Assembly (NCBI GenBank): GCA_002495185.1
Contig: DAEB01000052.1
Location: forward strand, 1,726-8,431
Length of the DNA stretch: 6,706 nucleotides
Source: Thermoplasmata archaeon UBA184
Lineage (GTDB): Archaea > Thermoplasmatota > Thermoplasmata > Lutacidiplasmatales > UBA184
Reading direction: 5' to 3'
Below are positions 1 through 6,307 of the stretch, piece by piece. Below the pieces are notes generated by a model. The model did not search any database. It saw only the letters and a list, made by a program, of their open reading frames with translations, and was not told where the DNA came from. Made by a program: the position numbers and the translations under genes. Numbering within the stretch: position 1 is the stretch's first letter; each line of letters opens with the position of its first letter.

Positions 1-348
1 CGTCGCTCCCGCGTCCTCTCCGACCCCATCTGGGTCACCCGCGAAGGCTCCGTCATCCTGAACGGCCACCACCGCGTGGAGGCGCTCCGCCGACTGGGCG
101 CGGACCGGGTCGCCGCGTGGGTCCTCGATTACGACAGCGACCTCATCCACCTCGAGCGATGGCGCGCGGGGCCCCCGATCGCGAAGAGCGAGGTCCTTCG
201 AAGGGCGCGCGAGGGACGGCCGTTCCCGCCCAAGACGACCCGGCACCGCCTGCTCCTCGACCTTCCGGCGCGGCCGACTCCGCTCTCCGAGCTGATGCCC
301 CGGCCGCTGGCACGGCGGGCTCACCGACGCGCGTCCGTCCGTTCCTGA
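1..348 (+). CDS. ParB/sulfiredoxin-fold protein, SerK-like (5' end outside window)
   Basis: Only the C-terminal 115 residues are present; the frame is open at base 1 and ends at TGA 346-348. Window residues 9-31 carry the ParB/Srx-fold signature: a strand ending in VIL, then NGHHR, then a helix EALRRLGADRV. This is followed by DYDSD and LERW, and a PFPPKTTRH stretch at about residues 74-82. That combination resembles archaeal ParB-like proteins related to SerK, the ADP-dependent free L-serine kinase described in Thermococcus, rather than a chromosome-partition ParB, because no HTH region follows. The family usually has DGHHR; here the first position is Asn, so kinase activity is not assured. 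The last 25 or so residues are Arg/Pro-rich and probably unstructured. The gene converges on purN and the two overlap by 28 bases. Fold assignment is fairly secure; the kinase role is inference. Confidence 0.72.
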   Translation, partial: RRSRVLSDPIWVTREGSVILNGHHRVEALRRLGADRVAAWVLDYDSDLIHLERWRAGPPIAKSEVLRRAREGRPFPPKTTRHRLLLDLPARPTPLSELMPRPLARRAHRRASVRS

Positions 349-980
349 CCGCCCGCGGCGGCCGGCGGGCTCGGGCGGTAGGGGAGGGGAAGGTCCCCTT
401 CGGCGAACCGTCGCAGGGTCGCCGCGAGAAGCGCGACCTCGATCGGGTGGAGGCGGGCGCGCAGAGAATCGGGAGTGTCGTCGTCGAGCACGGGCATCCG
501 CTCCTGCGCCACGACCGGTCCGCCGTCCACCGTGGAGGTGACGACGTGGACGGTCGCTCCGGTCTCCTTCTCTCCCGCGGCGAGGACCGCCCGATGGACG
601 CGAGGGCCGTACATGCCGGGACCTCCATGCCGGGGGAGGAGCGCCGGATGGACGTTGACCGCCCGGCCGGCCCAGAGGTCGACCCACTGCGGAGGAAGGA
701 TCGAGAGGTAGCCGGCGAGGACCACCAGGTCGACCCCCCTCTCGACGAGTTCCCGGGTGAGACGGTCGGACCACTCCTTCGGGTCGGTTCCCTTCGTCGG
801 GAGCACGATGGTCGGGATCCCCCGACGACGCGCGCGTTCGATCGCCGGCGCGTGCGGCCGGTCGGAGACGACGAGGCAGATCCGGATCGGAAGATGCCCG
901 CCGTCCGCGAGTTCGGCGAGCCCTTCGAGGGTCGTTCCTTCTCCCGAAACGAGGACCGCGACCGGGAGCGTTCGCGTCAC
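321..980 (-). CDS. purN: Phosphoribosylglycinamide formyltransferase, folate-dependent (GART)
   Basis: Transfers a formyl group from 10-formyltetrahydrofolate to GAR, the third step of IMP synthesis, in the cytosol. With the GTG start at 980-978 it has 219 residues, close to the usual 190-215. The N-terminal Rossmann half shows the phosphate-binding loop SGEGTTL (12-18) and VVSDRPHAPAIERAR. The catalytic half shows VVLAGYLSIL (86-95), the NVHPALLP motif with Asn109 and His111, and STVDGGPV with Asp152, so the Asn/His/Asp triad is complete. The GGPGMYGPRVHRAV stretch (119-132) matches a subgroup carrying GMYG after the catalytic histidine, unlike E. coli PurN. The open frame runs far upstream through tldE, but homology starts only at TRTLPVAVLVSG, so GTG 980 is the sensible start. 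It lies 20 bases after the tldE stop with no clear Shine-Dalgarno, suggesting read-through translation in the operon. The Pro/Ala/Arg tail overlaps the convergent gene. Confidence 0.93.
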   Translation of the reverse strand: MTRTLPVAVLVSGEGTTLEGLAELADGGHLPIRICLVVSDRPHAPAIERARRRGIPTIVLPTKGTDPKEWSDRLTRELVERGVDLVVLAGYLSILPPQWVDLWAGRAVNVHPALLPRHGGPGMYGPRVHRAVLAAGEKETGATVHVVTSTVDGGPVVAQERMPVLDDDTPDSLRARLHPIEVALLAATLRRFAEGDLPLPYRPSPPAAAGGQERTDARR

Positions 981-1000
981 GCCGACGGTAGCGGTCGGGA

Positions 1001-2374
1001 TTAGAAGAGCGTGGCGGAAGTGAACCGGAACCCGCCGAGCGCGAGGGCCGGGGCGGTCACTGCGCCGCCCCCCTCCGAATAGATTCGCCGGGCACGTCCG
1101 ATCGCGCGAATGCTGGCGAGCGCCGAGAGCACGCTCTCCGTGAACCGAAGGTTGCGGACCGGCGTCGTTACCTCCCCCTTCTCGATGAGGTAGGTCCCGT
1201 CCCGGGTCATCCCGGTGATGATGCCACGGCCCGGGTCCACGACCCGCACGTAGTGGAACCGCGTGACGAGGAGGCCCCGACCGACCTCGCGCGCGAGCTC
1301 CTCCTCCGAGGCGGTCCCCGGAGCGAGGATCAGGTTCGACGGCACCGGTCCGAAGTCGCCCCAGGGCGCTTCGGGCGGGAGCGCATGACCCGTGAGCGGA
1401 AGGCCGAGCCGGCCCGAGGTGATGAGGTCGGTCACCACGTTCCCCGCGACGCCGTTGGTGATGAGCGGGACCGGTTTCGTCCAGGTCCCTTCGTAATCGA
1501 TCCCCTGCGGAACGGACTCTCTCGAGCGAGCGTCGTCGGTCAGCTGGACCTCTTCGGGAGCGATCGTCTTCCCCCGGCGCCCAGCAAGACAGCTCCACCC
1601 TTCGACCTCGCCGTTGGCCGCGAACCCGAGGGAGGCTAGGAACCGAAGGAGGTCCGCGACGGCCGGACCTCGAAGCACGACGGGGAGCTTCGCGGGCTCG
1701 GTCCGTTCGGGCGGAGAGCGCGCCATCCGCTCGGCCGCCTCCCGGCCCAGCGCGGCGGACTCGAGCCGACCGGAATCCCAGTGCGCCCCCTCCGACCACC
1801 CCGAGACCGGAGGGTCCTCCGTCGGGCGCTCGACGAGGACGCTCCCGTAGGCGAAGGAGCGGTCCGAACTTCGGTCGAGGCCCGAGGAATTGACCACGCG
1901 AATCGTCTCCGATCCGGCGACGACGACTCCGGCGACCCGCGCACCGGGGGCGGCGGACTCCGCCGCGGCGAGGACCTCCTCGGCCATCCGCGAGACGGCC
2001 TCCGGCGTGGACCTCGCGGTCGAACTCGAGAACGCGACCGGTCGACCGCGCCGGCCTTCGGGAGCTCGGAACCCCGGGAACTTCCGTTCCACCGGAGCGA
2101 TCCGTGCGAGGTTTCGCGCGGTCTCGAGGAGGGATTCGAGACCGACCTGCGACGCGTCCGAACCGGTCGCCGTCGCGAGACGCTTGCCGTTCGCGACCCG
2201 AAGGGAGACGTGGCGGGACCGCTCGAGGTGCGGCTGCCGGATCCGGTTGTTCGCGAAGCGAATCGTCGTCGACGCCGTGGTCGTCAGCCGAAGGTCGCCC
2301 GCGAGGCGCGGGGGGAGATTCTCGAGGAGCCGAACGGCGTCGCCCTCCGGAGGAATGGCGCGACGCTTCGCCAC
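1001..2374 (-). CDS. tldE: TldE/PmbA, non-catalytic subunit of the TldD/TldE protease
   Basis: This is the partner subunit of the TldD metalloprotease, 457 residues, near the family's usual 430-450. Features seen: an N-terminal strand region TTIRFANNRIRQ (36-47), typical of the PmbA/TldD N-domain; a middle domain with FSSSTARSTPEAVSRMAEEVLAAAE; a Gly-rich C-terminal domain with VAGNVVTDLITSGRLG (309-324); and the diagnostic end TYLIEKGEVTTPVRNLRFTESVLSAL (394-419). No HExxxH motif occurs, which separates it from TldD. In E. coli the heterodimer matures microcin B17 and helps degrade CcdA; the archaeal substrate is unknown. The start is GTG at 2374-2372, with GAGGAGG (2391-2385) ten bases upstream, lying over the last codons of tldD. 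The 6-base gap to tldD points to coupled translation, matching the 1:1 complex. The stop is TAA. Confidence 0.92.
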   Translation of the reverse strand: MAKRRAIPPEGDAVRLLENLPPRLAGDLRLTTTASTTIRFANNRIRQPHLERSRHVSLRVANGKRLATATGSDASQVGLESLLETARNLARIAPVERKFPGFRAPEGRRGRPVAFSSSTARSTPEAVSRMAEEVLAAAESAAPGARVAGVVVAGSETIRVVNSSGLDRSSDRSFAYGSVLVERPTEDPPVSGWSEGAHWDSGRLESAALGREAAERMARSPPERTEPAKLPVVLRGPAVADLLRFLASLGFAANGEVEGWSCLAGRRGKTIAPEEVQLTDDARSRESVPQGIDYEGTWTKPVPLITNGVAGNVVTDLITSGRLGLPLTGHALPPEAPWGDFGPVPSNLILAPGTASEEELAREVGRGLLVTRFHYVRVVDPGRGIITGMTRDGTYLIEKGEVTTPVRNLRFTESVLSALASIRAIGRARRIYSEGGGAVTAPALALGGFRFTSATLF

Positions 2375-2380
2375 TTCGCG

Positions 2381-3853
2381 CTATCCTCCTCGCACGGCGA
2401 CCCGGCGGAACCGCGCCGACGGAGCTCCGTGGCTCACGCGTGCGACCTGGATCGGTTGGCCCTTCCCGCAGTTGGGAAGACCCCAGAGATGGCGCGTCGT
2501 CTTGTCCCCGACGGCATCCATCGAGGCCCAGAACTCGGGAGCCATGCCCGAATAGAGGGGGTTTCGGAGGAGCTCCCCTAGCTCGCCGTTCACGATCCGT
2601 CGGCCGACCTCGGTGCCGAACTGGAAGTTGAGCCGTCGGTCGTCGATTGACCAGGAACGATTCGTCTCCATGTAGACCCCGTCGATGACCCCTTCGAGGA
2701 GCTCTTCGAAGCTGGAGTCGCCCGGCTCGAGGTCGATGTTCGTCATGCGGACGAGCGGGGCCCGGTCCCCGCCGGACGCGCGCGCCGTCCCACCGGATCG
2801 CGAAAGCCCGAGCTCGGCGGCGGACTCTCGGGAGCTGAGCGTTCCGACGAGGAGACCCTGGTCGACGATCGCCGTGCGTCGGGAGGGAACCCCTTCATCG
2901 TCCCAACCGAACGTGCCCAGTCCGCCCCGCTCGGTCGCGTCCGCGACCACGTTCATGAATTCGCTTCCGTAGCGGAGCGAGCCGACCTTTTCGGGAGCGA
3001 TCCAACTGGTCCCCGCGAAGGCGGCCTCAGAGCCGAGGATCCGGTCGAGCTCGACCGCGTGCCCGACGCTCTCATGGACTTGGAGGGCGAGCTGTTCCGA
3101 GCCGAGAACGAGCGTCGTCGTCGCGGTGGGGCAGGCGGGAGCGTCGAGGAGCGCGACCGCCTCGCCTCCGACGTCTGCGGCCCGGCCCGCGATGTCGAGG
3201 CCTTCCACGAACTCGAAGCCGGCTTGCGAGAAATCCCCGCCGTGCGACGCGGGGTAGCTGCGCCGCTGCACATGGGAGCCGCGCACCGCGGTCGCCGAGA
3301 CTCCGGCGCCGACGTGAACAATCCGGGAGGTGTACGACGCGCCCGCCGACGAGGCGAACCACTTGTTCTCCTCCCATGCCGAAAACGATGCGATCCCGCT
3401 CTTCACCGTCCGGGAAACGTGGAGACGCTTCTCTGCGGTCCGGAGAAGGTCGATGACCGGGTCGAGCGAGGAGTTGAACGGGTCATGCCGGAGCGAGGTC
3501 TCGTACCGCCCGCCTCGTGGGTACCCTTCGTCGGTCACGCGAAGCGGCTCGCGTCGGGATCGGCCGGCCGCCCGGGCGAGACGGACGGCGAGGTGGGCCA
3601 CCTCGCGGACCGGTCCCGGCCGAAGGTCGGACGTCGTCGCGAACCCCCAGGCCCGCCGGGTCCGTACCCGCACTCCGAGCGCGCTCGTTCGGGAGTCCGT
3701 GAGCGCGCTCGCGGAGCCGTTGCGCACCGCGAGCTGGAGATACCGATCGGGAGCTACGACTCGCACCTCGGACTGGACGACCCCCCGCTCGCCGGCGGCG
3801 TCGAGGGCGGTCCGGATGAGCTCCTCCACAGCACCTCGTGAACGCGGGGCCAA
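2381..3853 (-). CDS. tldD: TldD, zinc metalloprotease subunit
   Basis: Catalytic subunit of the TldD/TldE peptidase (U62 family). The protein has 490 residues from TTG 3853; E. coli TldD is about 480. Zinc-site elements are all present: HESVGH at 260-265 (HExxxH) followed by AVELD, and Cys462 in NCGKGQP, the position of the third ligand known for E. coli TldD. Other family landmarks are WDDEGVPSRRTAIVDQGLLVG (317-337), a substrate-cleft segment, and RMTNIDLEPGD (369-379). The protein should thread unfolded peptides into an enclosed cavity for cleavage. The start is uncertain: TTG 3853 has no nearby Shine-Dalgarno, and GTG 3829-3827 has GAGG four bases upstream and begins directly with EELIRTALDAAGERG, where family similarity seems to start; the shorter form (482 residues) may be the real one. 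An in-frame TAG not far upstream of 3853 excludes much longer versions. A 65-base gap separates it from tfb. Confidence 0.93.
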   Translation of the reverse strand: MAPRSRGAVEELIRTALDAAGERGVVQSEVRVVAPDRYLQLAVRNGSASALTDSRTSALGVRVRTRRAWGFATTSDLRPGPVREVAHLAVRLARAAGRSRREPLRVTDEGYPRGGRYETSLRHDPFNSSLDPVIDLLRTAEKRLHVSRTVKSGIASFSAWEENKWFASSAGASYTSRIVHVGAGVSATAVRGSHVQRRSYPASHGGDFSQAGFEFVEGLDIAGRAADVGGEAVALLDAPACPTATTTLVLGSEQLALQVHESVGHAVELDRILGSEAAFAGTSWIAPEKVGSLRYGSEFMNVVADATERGGLGTFGWDDEGVPSRRTAIVDQGLLVGTLSSRESAAELGLSRSGGTARASGGDRAPLVRMTNIDLEPGDSSFEELLEGVIDGVYMETNRSWSIDDRRLNFQFGTEVGRRIVNGELGELLRNPLYSGMAPEFWASMDAVGDKTTRHLWGLPNCGKGQPIQVARVSHGAPSARFRRVAVRGG

Positions 3854-3860
3854 CTGGCCC
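3847..3860. repeat. Short inverted repeat at the tldD start
   Basis: Arms GGGCCA (3847-3852) and TGGCCC (3855-3860) are perfectly complementary around a 2-base centre and cover the TTG candidate start of tldD. It could be an operator or an mRNA hairpin hiding that start, but in DNA this rich in GC a 6-bp palindrome can arise by chance. The match is seen directly; any function is speculative. Confidence 0.3.
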
Positions 3861-3918
3861 GTGCATTTACAGATGCCGCTCCTCTAGGGCGGCGACCGCG
3901 GGGGTCCTGTCCGGGCGT

Positions 3919-4887
3919 TTAGAGCATCACGCGGAGGTTCAGCTTCTCGGTGAGCTCTTTGTACCGATTGCGGATCGTGACCTCGGTGACGCCCGCCACC
4001 TCGGCGACCTCTCGCTGGGTGCGCCGCTCGCCGCACTGGACGCTCGAGATGTAGATCGCCGCCGCGGCGACTCCCGTCGGGCCCCGCCCGCTCGTCAGTT
4101 CGCGCTCGGTCGCTTCCTTGAGGATCTCGTTCGCGCGGGTCTGAATCTCTCCCTTGAGCTTGAGCTCGGAACAGAAGCGCTGGATGTAATCCTGCGGCTT
4201 CGTCGGCATCAACTTGAGGTGGAGCTCACGGGTCATGAACCGGTACGTCCGGCCGATCTCCTTCCGTCCGATGCGGGACTTCGAGGCGATCTCGTCGAGC
4301 GTCCGGGGGACGTTGCATTGACGGCAGCTTCCGTAGAGGGAGGCGGCGACCACGCCCTCGATCGAGCGACCTCGAATCAGGTTGCGGTTGACCGCCTTCC
4401 GGTAGATCATCGCGGCCGTCTCCCGGACGTTCCGGGGGAGGGCCATTCCGGACGCGATCCGGTCGAGCTCGGCGAGCGCGAAGGCGAGGTTGCGCTCGGT
4501 CGCGTTCGAGACGCGGATCCTGCGTTGCCACTTCCGAAGGCGGTAGAGCTGGGCGCGGTTGCGGGTGGGGATCGACTTCCCATACGGGTCGCGGTTCTTC
4601 CAACCGATCTCGGTCGAGAGCCCCTTATCGTGGATCGTGAGGGTGGTCGGCGCGCCGGTCCGGGCGCGCTTCTCCCCCTGCTCCGCGTCGAACGCGCGCC
4701 AGTCCGGACCCTGGTCGATCATCGATTCCTCGAGGACGAGGCCGCATTCGTCGCAGACGAGCTCTCCGCGCTCGTAGTCGCGCGTGAGATGCGTCGAGCC
4801 GCAGCTCGTGCAGCGGGTCGGCACGACGATCTCCTCGGCTCGCGCCGCCGGCTTCTCCCCGCCCGGACTCGCTTCTCCGTTCTCCAT
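3919..4887 (-). CDS. tfb: Transcription initiation factor B (TFB, archaeal TFIIB)
   Basis: General transcription factor that binds TBP on the TATA box, reads the BRE and recruits RNA polymerase. It has 322 residues, the normal TFB size. An N-terminal zinc ribbon has Cys26, Cys29, Cys45 and Cys48 (CTSCG and CDECG). The B-reader/linker follows with GPDWRAF (60-66) and IHDKGLSTEIGW (85-96). The first cyclin fold covers about residues 118-215, with GRSIEGVVAASLYGSCR (173-189). The second covers about 220-320, with GRGPTGVAAAAIYISS (267-282), and ends in the BRE-recognition HTH TQREVAEVAGVTEVTIRNRYKEL (290-312). No key element is missing. ATG 4887-4885 is preceded by GGGGA with a 7-base spacer, and lies 12 bases after the gar1 stop. 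A gar1-tfb arrangement is known from other archaea, so co-transcription from the gar1 promoter is likely. Archaea often have several tfb genes; this looks like a standard housekeeping copy. Confidence 0.97.
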   Translation of the reverse strand: MENGEASPGGEKPAARAEEIVVPTRCTSCGSTHLTRDYERGELVCDECGLVLEESMIDQGPDWRAFDAEQGEKRARTGAPTTLTIHDKGLSTEIGWKNRDPYGKSIPTRNRAQLYRLRKWQRRIRVSNATERNLAFALAELDRIASGMALPRNVRETAAMIYRKAVNRNLIRGRSIEGVVAASLYGSCRQCNVPRTLDEIASKSRIGRKEIGRTYRFMTRELHLKLMPTKPQDYIQRFCSELKLKGEIQTRANEILKEATERELTSGRGPTGVAAAAIYISSVQCGERRTQREVAEVAGVTEVTIRNRYKELTEKLNLRVML

Positions 4888-4899
4888 CGACTTCGTCCC

Positions 4900-5166
4900 C
4901 TACTCGCGGATGAGGGTCGCTCCCAAGAGGGCGGCTCCGTCCGACACGCTCGGCGTGCGGCGCGGCCGAACGGTGAGGTACGGCCGGGAGACCGGCCCGA
5001 AGACGCGGACCACGTGACCATGGAGCTTGCCCGAGGCGTCCCGGACGAGCGTTCCCTCGGGAACGACCTCGGAACTCGCTGCGCGGACGGTGAGTTGGCC
5101 GGCGGTCGTCACCGCCAGCACGCTCCCTACGTCGCGACTCTTGACCCGGACGTCGGACCGCGACAA
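4900..5166 (-). CDS. gar1: Gar1-like H/ACA RNP protein (rRNA pseudouridylation)
   Basis: A small protein of 88 residues, close to archaeal Gar1. It has the six-stranded barrel pattern: RDVGSVLAVTTAGQLTVRA (11-29), the strand region EGTLVRDASGKLHGHVVRVFGPV (37-59) and RPYLTVRP (61-68). The G-H-V-x-x-V-F-G-P-V ... PY core is the hallmark of Gar1/Naf1. Gar1 binds Cbf5 in H/ACA ribonucleoproteins and aids substrate RNA turnover during pseudouridylation. The charged tail of Pyrococcus Gar1 is absent. The start is inferred to be TTG 5166-5164. The frame stays open far upstream, but that stretch is Arg/Pro/Ser-rich shadow sequence under the neighbouring gene, and no ATG exists between it and the domain. 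A TATA box centred about 28 bases before this TTG fits a leaderless or nearly leaderless message. Codons downstream are followed closely by tfb. Confidence 0.88.
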   Translation of the reverse strand: MSRSDVRVKSRDVGSVLAVTTAGQLTVRAASSEVVPEGTLVRDASGKLHGHVVRVFGPVSRPYLTVRPRRTPSVSDGAALLGATLIRE

Positions 5167-5183
5167 GTGGTATAAACCACTTG
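5164..5183. repeat. Perfect 8-bp inverted repeat over the gar1 start (candidate operator)
   Basis: Arms CAAGTGGT (5164-5171) and ACCACTTG (5176-5183) are exact reverse complements around a 4-base AT centre. The repeat spans from the TTG start codon back to about 11 bases before the TATA box, so a bound dimeric regulator would cover the transcription start. In RNA it could not form a full hairpin if transcription begins near 5168, because half would be untranscribed; this favours a DNA-level role. The match is seen; the regulatory role is inference. Confidence 0.5.
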
Positions 5184-5188
5184 CGATA

Positions 5189-5200
5189 CGTATAAAAAGA
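5189..5200 (-). promoter_or_regulatory. Archaeal TATA-box promoter of gar1-tfb
   Basis: On the minus strand the bases read TCTTTTTATACG, with the core TTTTTATA at 5198-5191. Its centre lies about 28 bases upstream of the TTG start and about 26 from the A at 5168, the most likely purine start site. That is the expected archaeal TATA-to-start distance. Upstream bases GTAATC are a weak BRE. It begins right after the stop codon (TAA, 5203-5201) of the upstream gene and is one of very few AT-rich islands in the window. Confidence 0.72.
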
Positions 5201-6304
5201 TTACGGTCGGGGTCTCGGGCGGTTTCGAGGTCGACCGCTCGGCGGGACGTCGGCCGATTCGTCCTCGCCCTCCGTCGCGGTCCGCTCCTCAGGGGGAACG
5301 TATGGAACGTAGAAGGAAGGACGGATCGTCCGCCGGTGGGGCTCCTCCTCCTCTTCCTCGGGGGCGGGCTCCTTCCCCCGCTGCCGTTCGACCGCCGGAA
5401 TGACCTTCTCGGTGGGGAACTCGTCGCCCGCTGCGACGGTCCTCGCCGCCGCCTGGCTCGCGGCCGCCCGGTTCCGCTCATGGGTGAGCCGGTCGACTTC
5501 GGCCCAGAGCTGCTCGATCTCCTCTTCGGGAGTGCCGTAGCGCCGGTCCTCGCTGATCGCCGCGCGGACTTGGGCCATCAGCCGAGCCGCGCTCGAGGCG
5601 TCCCGCGCCTTCCCCTTGATCCGTTGGAGACGCCGGGCCAGATTGCGTGCCTCGAGCAGGATCTCCTCCTCCTCTCGTGGCGAGAGCGGAGGCAGCGCGG
5701 GAGCGCGCGGGATCCGGGCGACCGCCCGGCGGACCTCGACCAGGCGCTGGGCGGTCGTCGGGAGGTTCTGGTCCTGGATCGCGGCGAGCAGCCTCGAGAA
5801 CGAGCGCACGACTTCCCCGACGTCCTCGCCCCGGTCGCGGGCCTGCCGGATCGAGGCCCCGAGCGACTGCGCTTCCTGGACGCAGAACTTCGGGACCGCA
5901 TCGTTGAGAACGGCAAGGGCGAGCGATGCGCTCGCCGCGGCCTTCTCGAGCGACCCGGAGCTCAGCGGCTCGGCCATCAGGCGCTTCCGAGGGTTTCCGA
6001 CGCGGTTGTCGAGGATCGTGAGGTCGACTCCGATCGTCCCGGCGATCGCCCGGAGTTCGTCCGCGCGTCGGAGGAGCTCGCGAACCCACGTCCAATCGGT
6101 CCCCGCTCGAGTGAGCAGCGCTTCGGCCCGCTTCAGGACGTCCGCGCCGCTCCCGAGGTCCCCCTCCCGAATGGCTTCCTGGAACGCGTCGACGATCTGG
6201 TTCGTGGGAAACGGAAGTCCCTCGGCTTCCAGCGCGCGGCCCCGCTCGACGAGCCCGTCCAGCCGGGATTCGAGGGAGGCCATGGTTCGCGCGTCGGACG
6301 GCAT
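5201..6304 (-). CDS. Hypothetical helical-repeat protein with acidic disordered C-terminus
   Basis: I do not recognise a named family. The 367-residue protein is soluble, with no signal peptide or membrane segment. It is mostly alpha-helical to about residue 290: helix pairs are visible at LESRLDGLVERGRALEAEG (11-29), QIVDAFQEAIREGDLGSGADVLKRAEALLTRAG (36-68), VRELLRRADELRAIAG (74-89), a central stretch at 118-200 with RSFSRLLAAIQDQNLPTTAQRLVEVRRAV (167-195), and a likely coiled coil EEEEILLEARNLARRLQRIKGKARD (211-235). From about 305 it turns disordered: a Glu run (316-321), then IRPSFYVPYVPPEE (327-340), a short aromatic/proline motif that could be a docking site, and an acidic-to-basic tail ending RPRPRP. 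ATG 6304-6302 is supported by GGAG (6316-6313) with a 7-base spacer; ATG 6283 is a weaker choice. Only 3 bases separate it from the upstream helical gene, so the two are co-translated. A scaffold role is a guess. Confidence 0.83.
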   Translation of the reverse strand: MPSDARTMASLESRLDGLVERGRALEAEGLPFPTNQIVDAFQEAIREGDLGSGADVLKRAEALLTRAGTDWTWVRELLRRADELRAIAGTIGVDLTILDNRVGNPRKRLMAEPLSSGSLEKAAASASLALAVLNDAVPKFCVQEAQSLGASIRQARDRGEDVGEVVRSFSRLLAAIQDQNLPTTAQRLVEVRRAVARIPRAPALPPLSPREEEEILLEARNLARRLQRIKGKARDASSAARLMAQVRAAISEDRRYGTPEEEIEQLWAEVDRLTHERNRAAASQAAARTVAAGDEFPTEKVIPAVERQRGKEPAPEEEEEEPHRRTIRPSFYVPYVPPEERTATEGEDESADVPPSGRPRNRPRPRP

Positions 6305-6307
6305 GGA

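Noticed and set aside
117..1004. Plus-strand frame of 295 codons opposite purN
   Set aside because: Antisense to a gene with a complete catalytic triad; charged, low-complexity composition without a domain.
981..1799. Upstream extension of the purN frame through tldE, giving a 492-residue protein
   Set aside because: The added 273 residues are Arg/Gly/Pro-rich, lie under the conserved C-terminal half of tldE in another frame, and show no relation to PurN.
3838..5175. A 445-codon open frame on the plus strand opposite tfb and gar1
   Set aside because: It is antisense to two clearly conserved genes, has an Arg/Asp/Leu/Gly-rich low-information composition, and no recognisable domain. GC-rich third positions leave antisense frames open.
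5171..5176. TATAAA on the plus strand as a promoter for a plus-strand gene
   Set aside because: Nothing convincing is encoded on the plus strand downstream of about 5200; as a minus-strand box it would start transcription inside gar1 with no suitable start codon nearby.
5167..5481. N-terminal extension of gar1 to an ATG at 5481
   Set aside because: The extra 105 residues are Arg/Ser/Pro-rich, sit under the tail of the upstream gene, and would pass through the promoter; Gar1 proteins begin close to the barrel domain.
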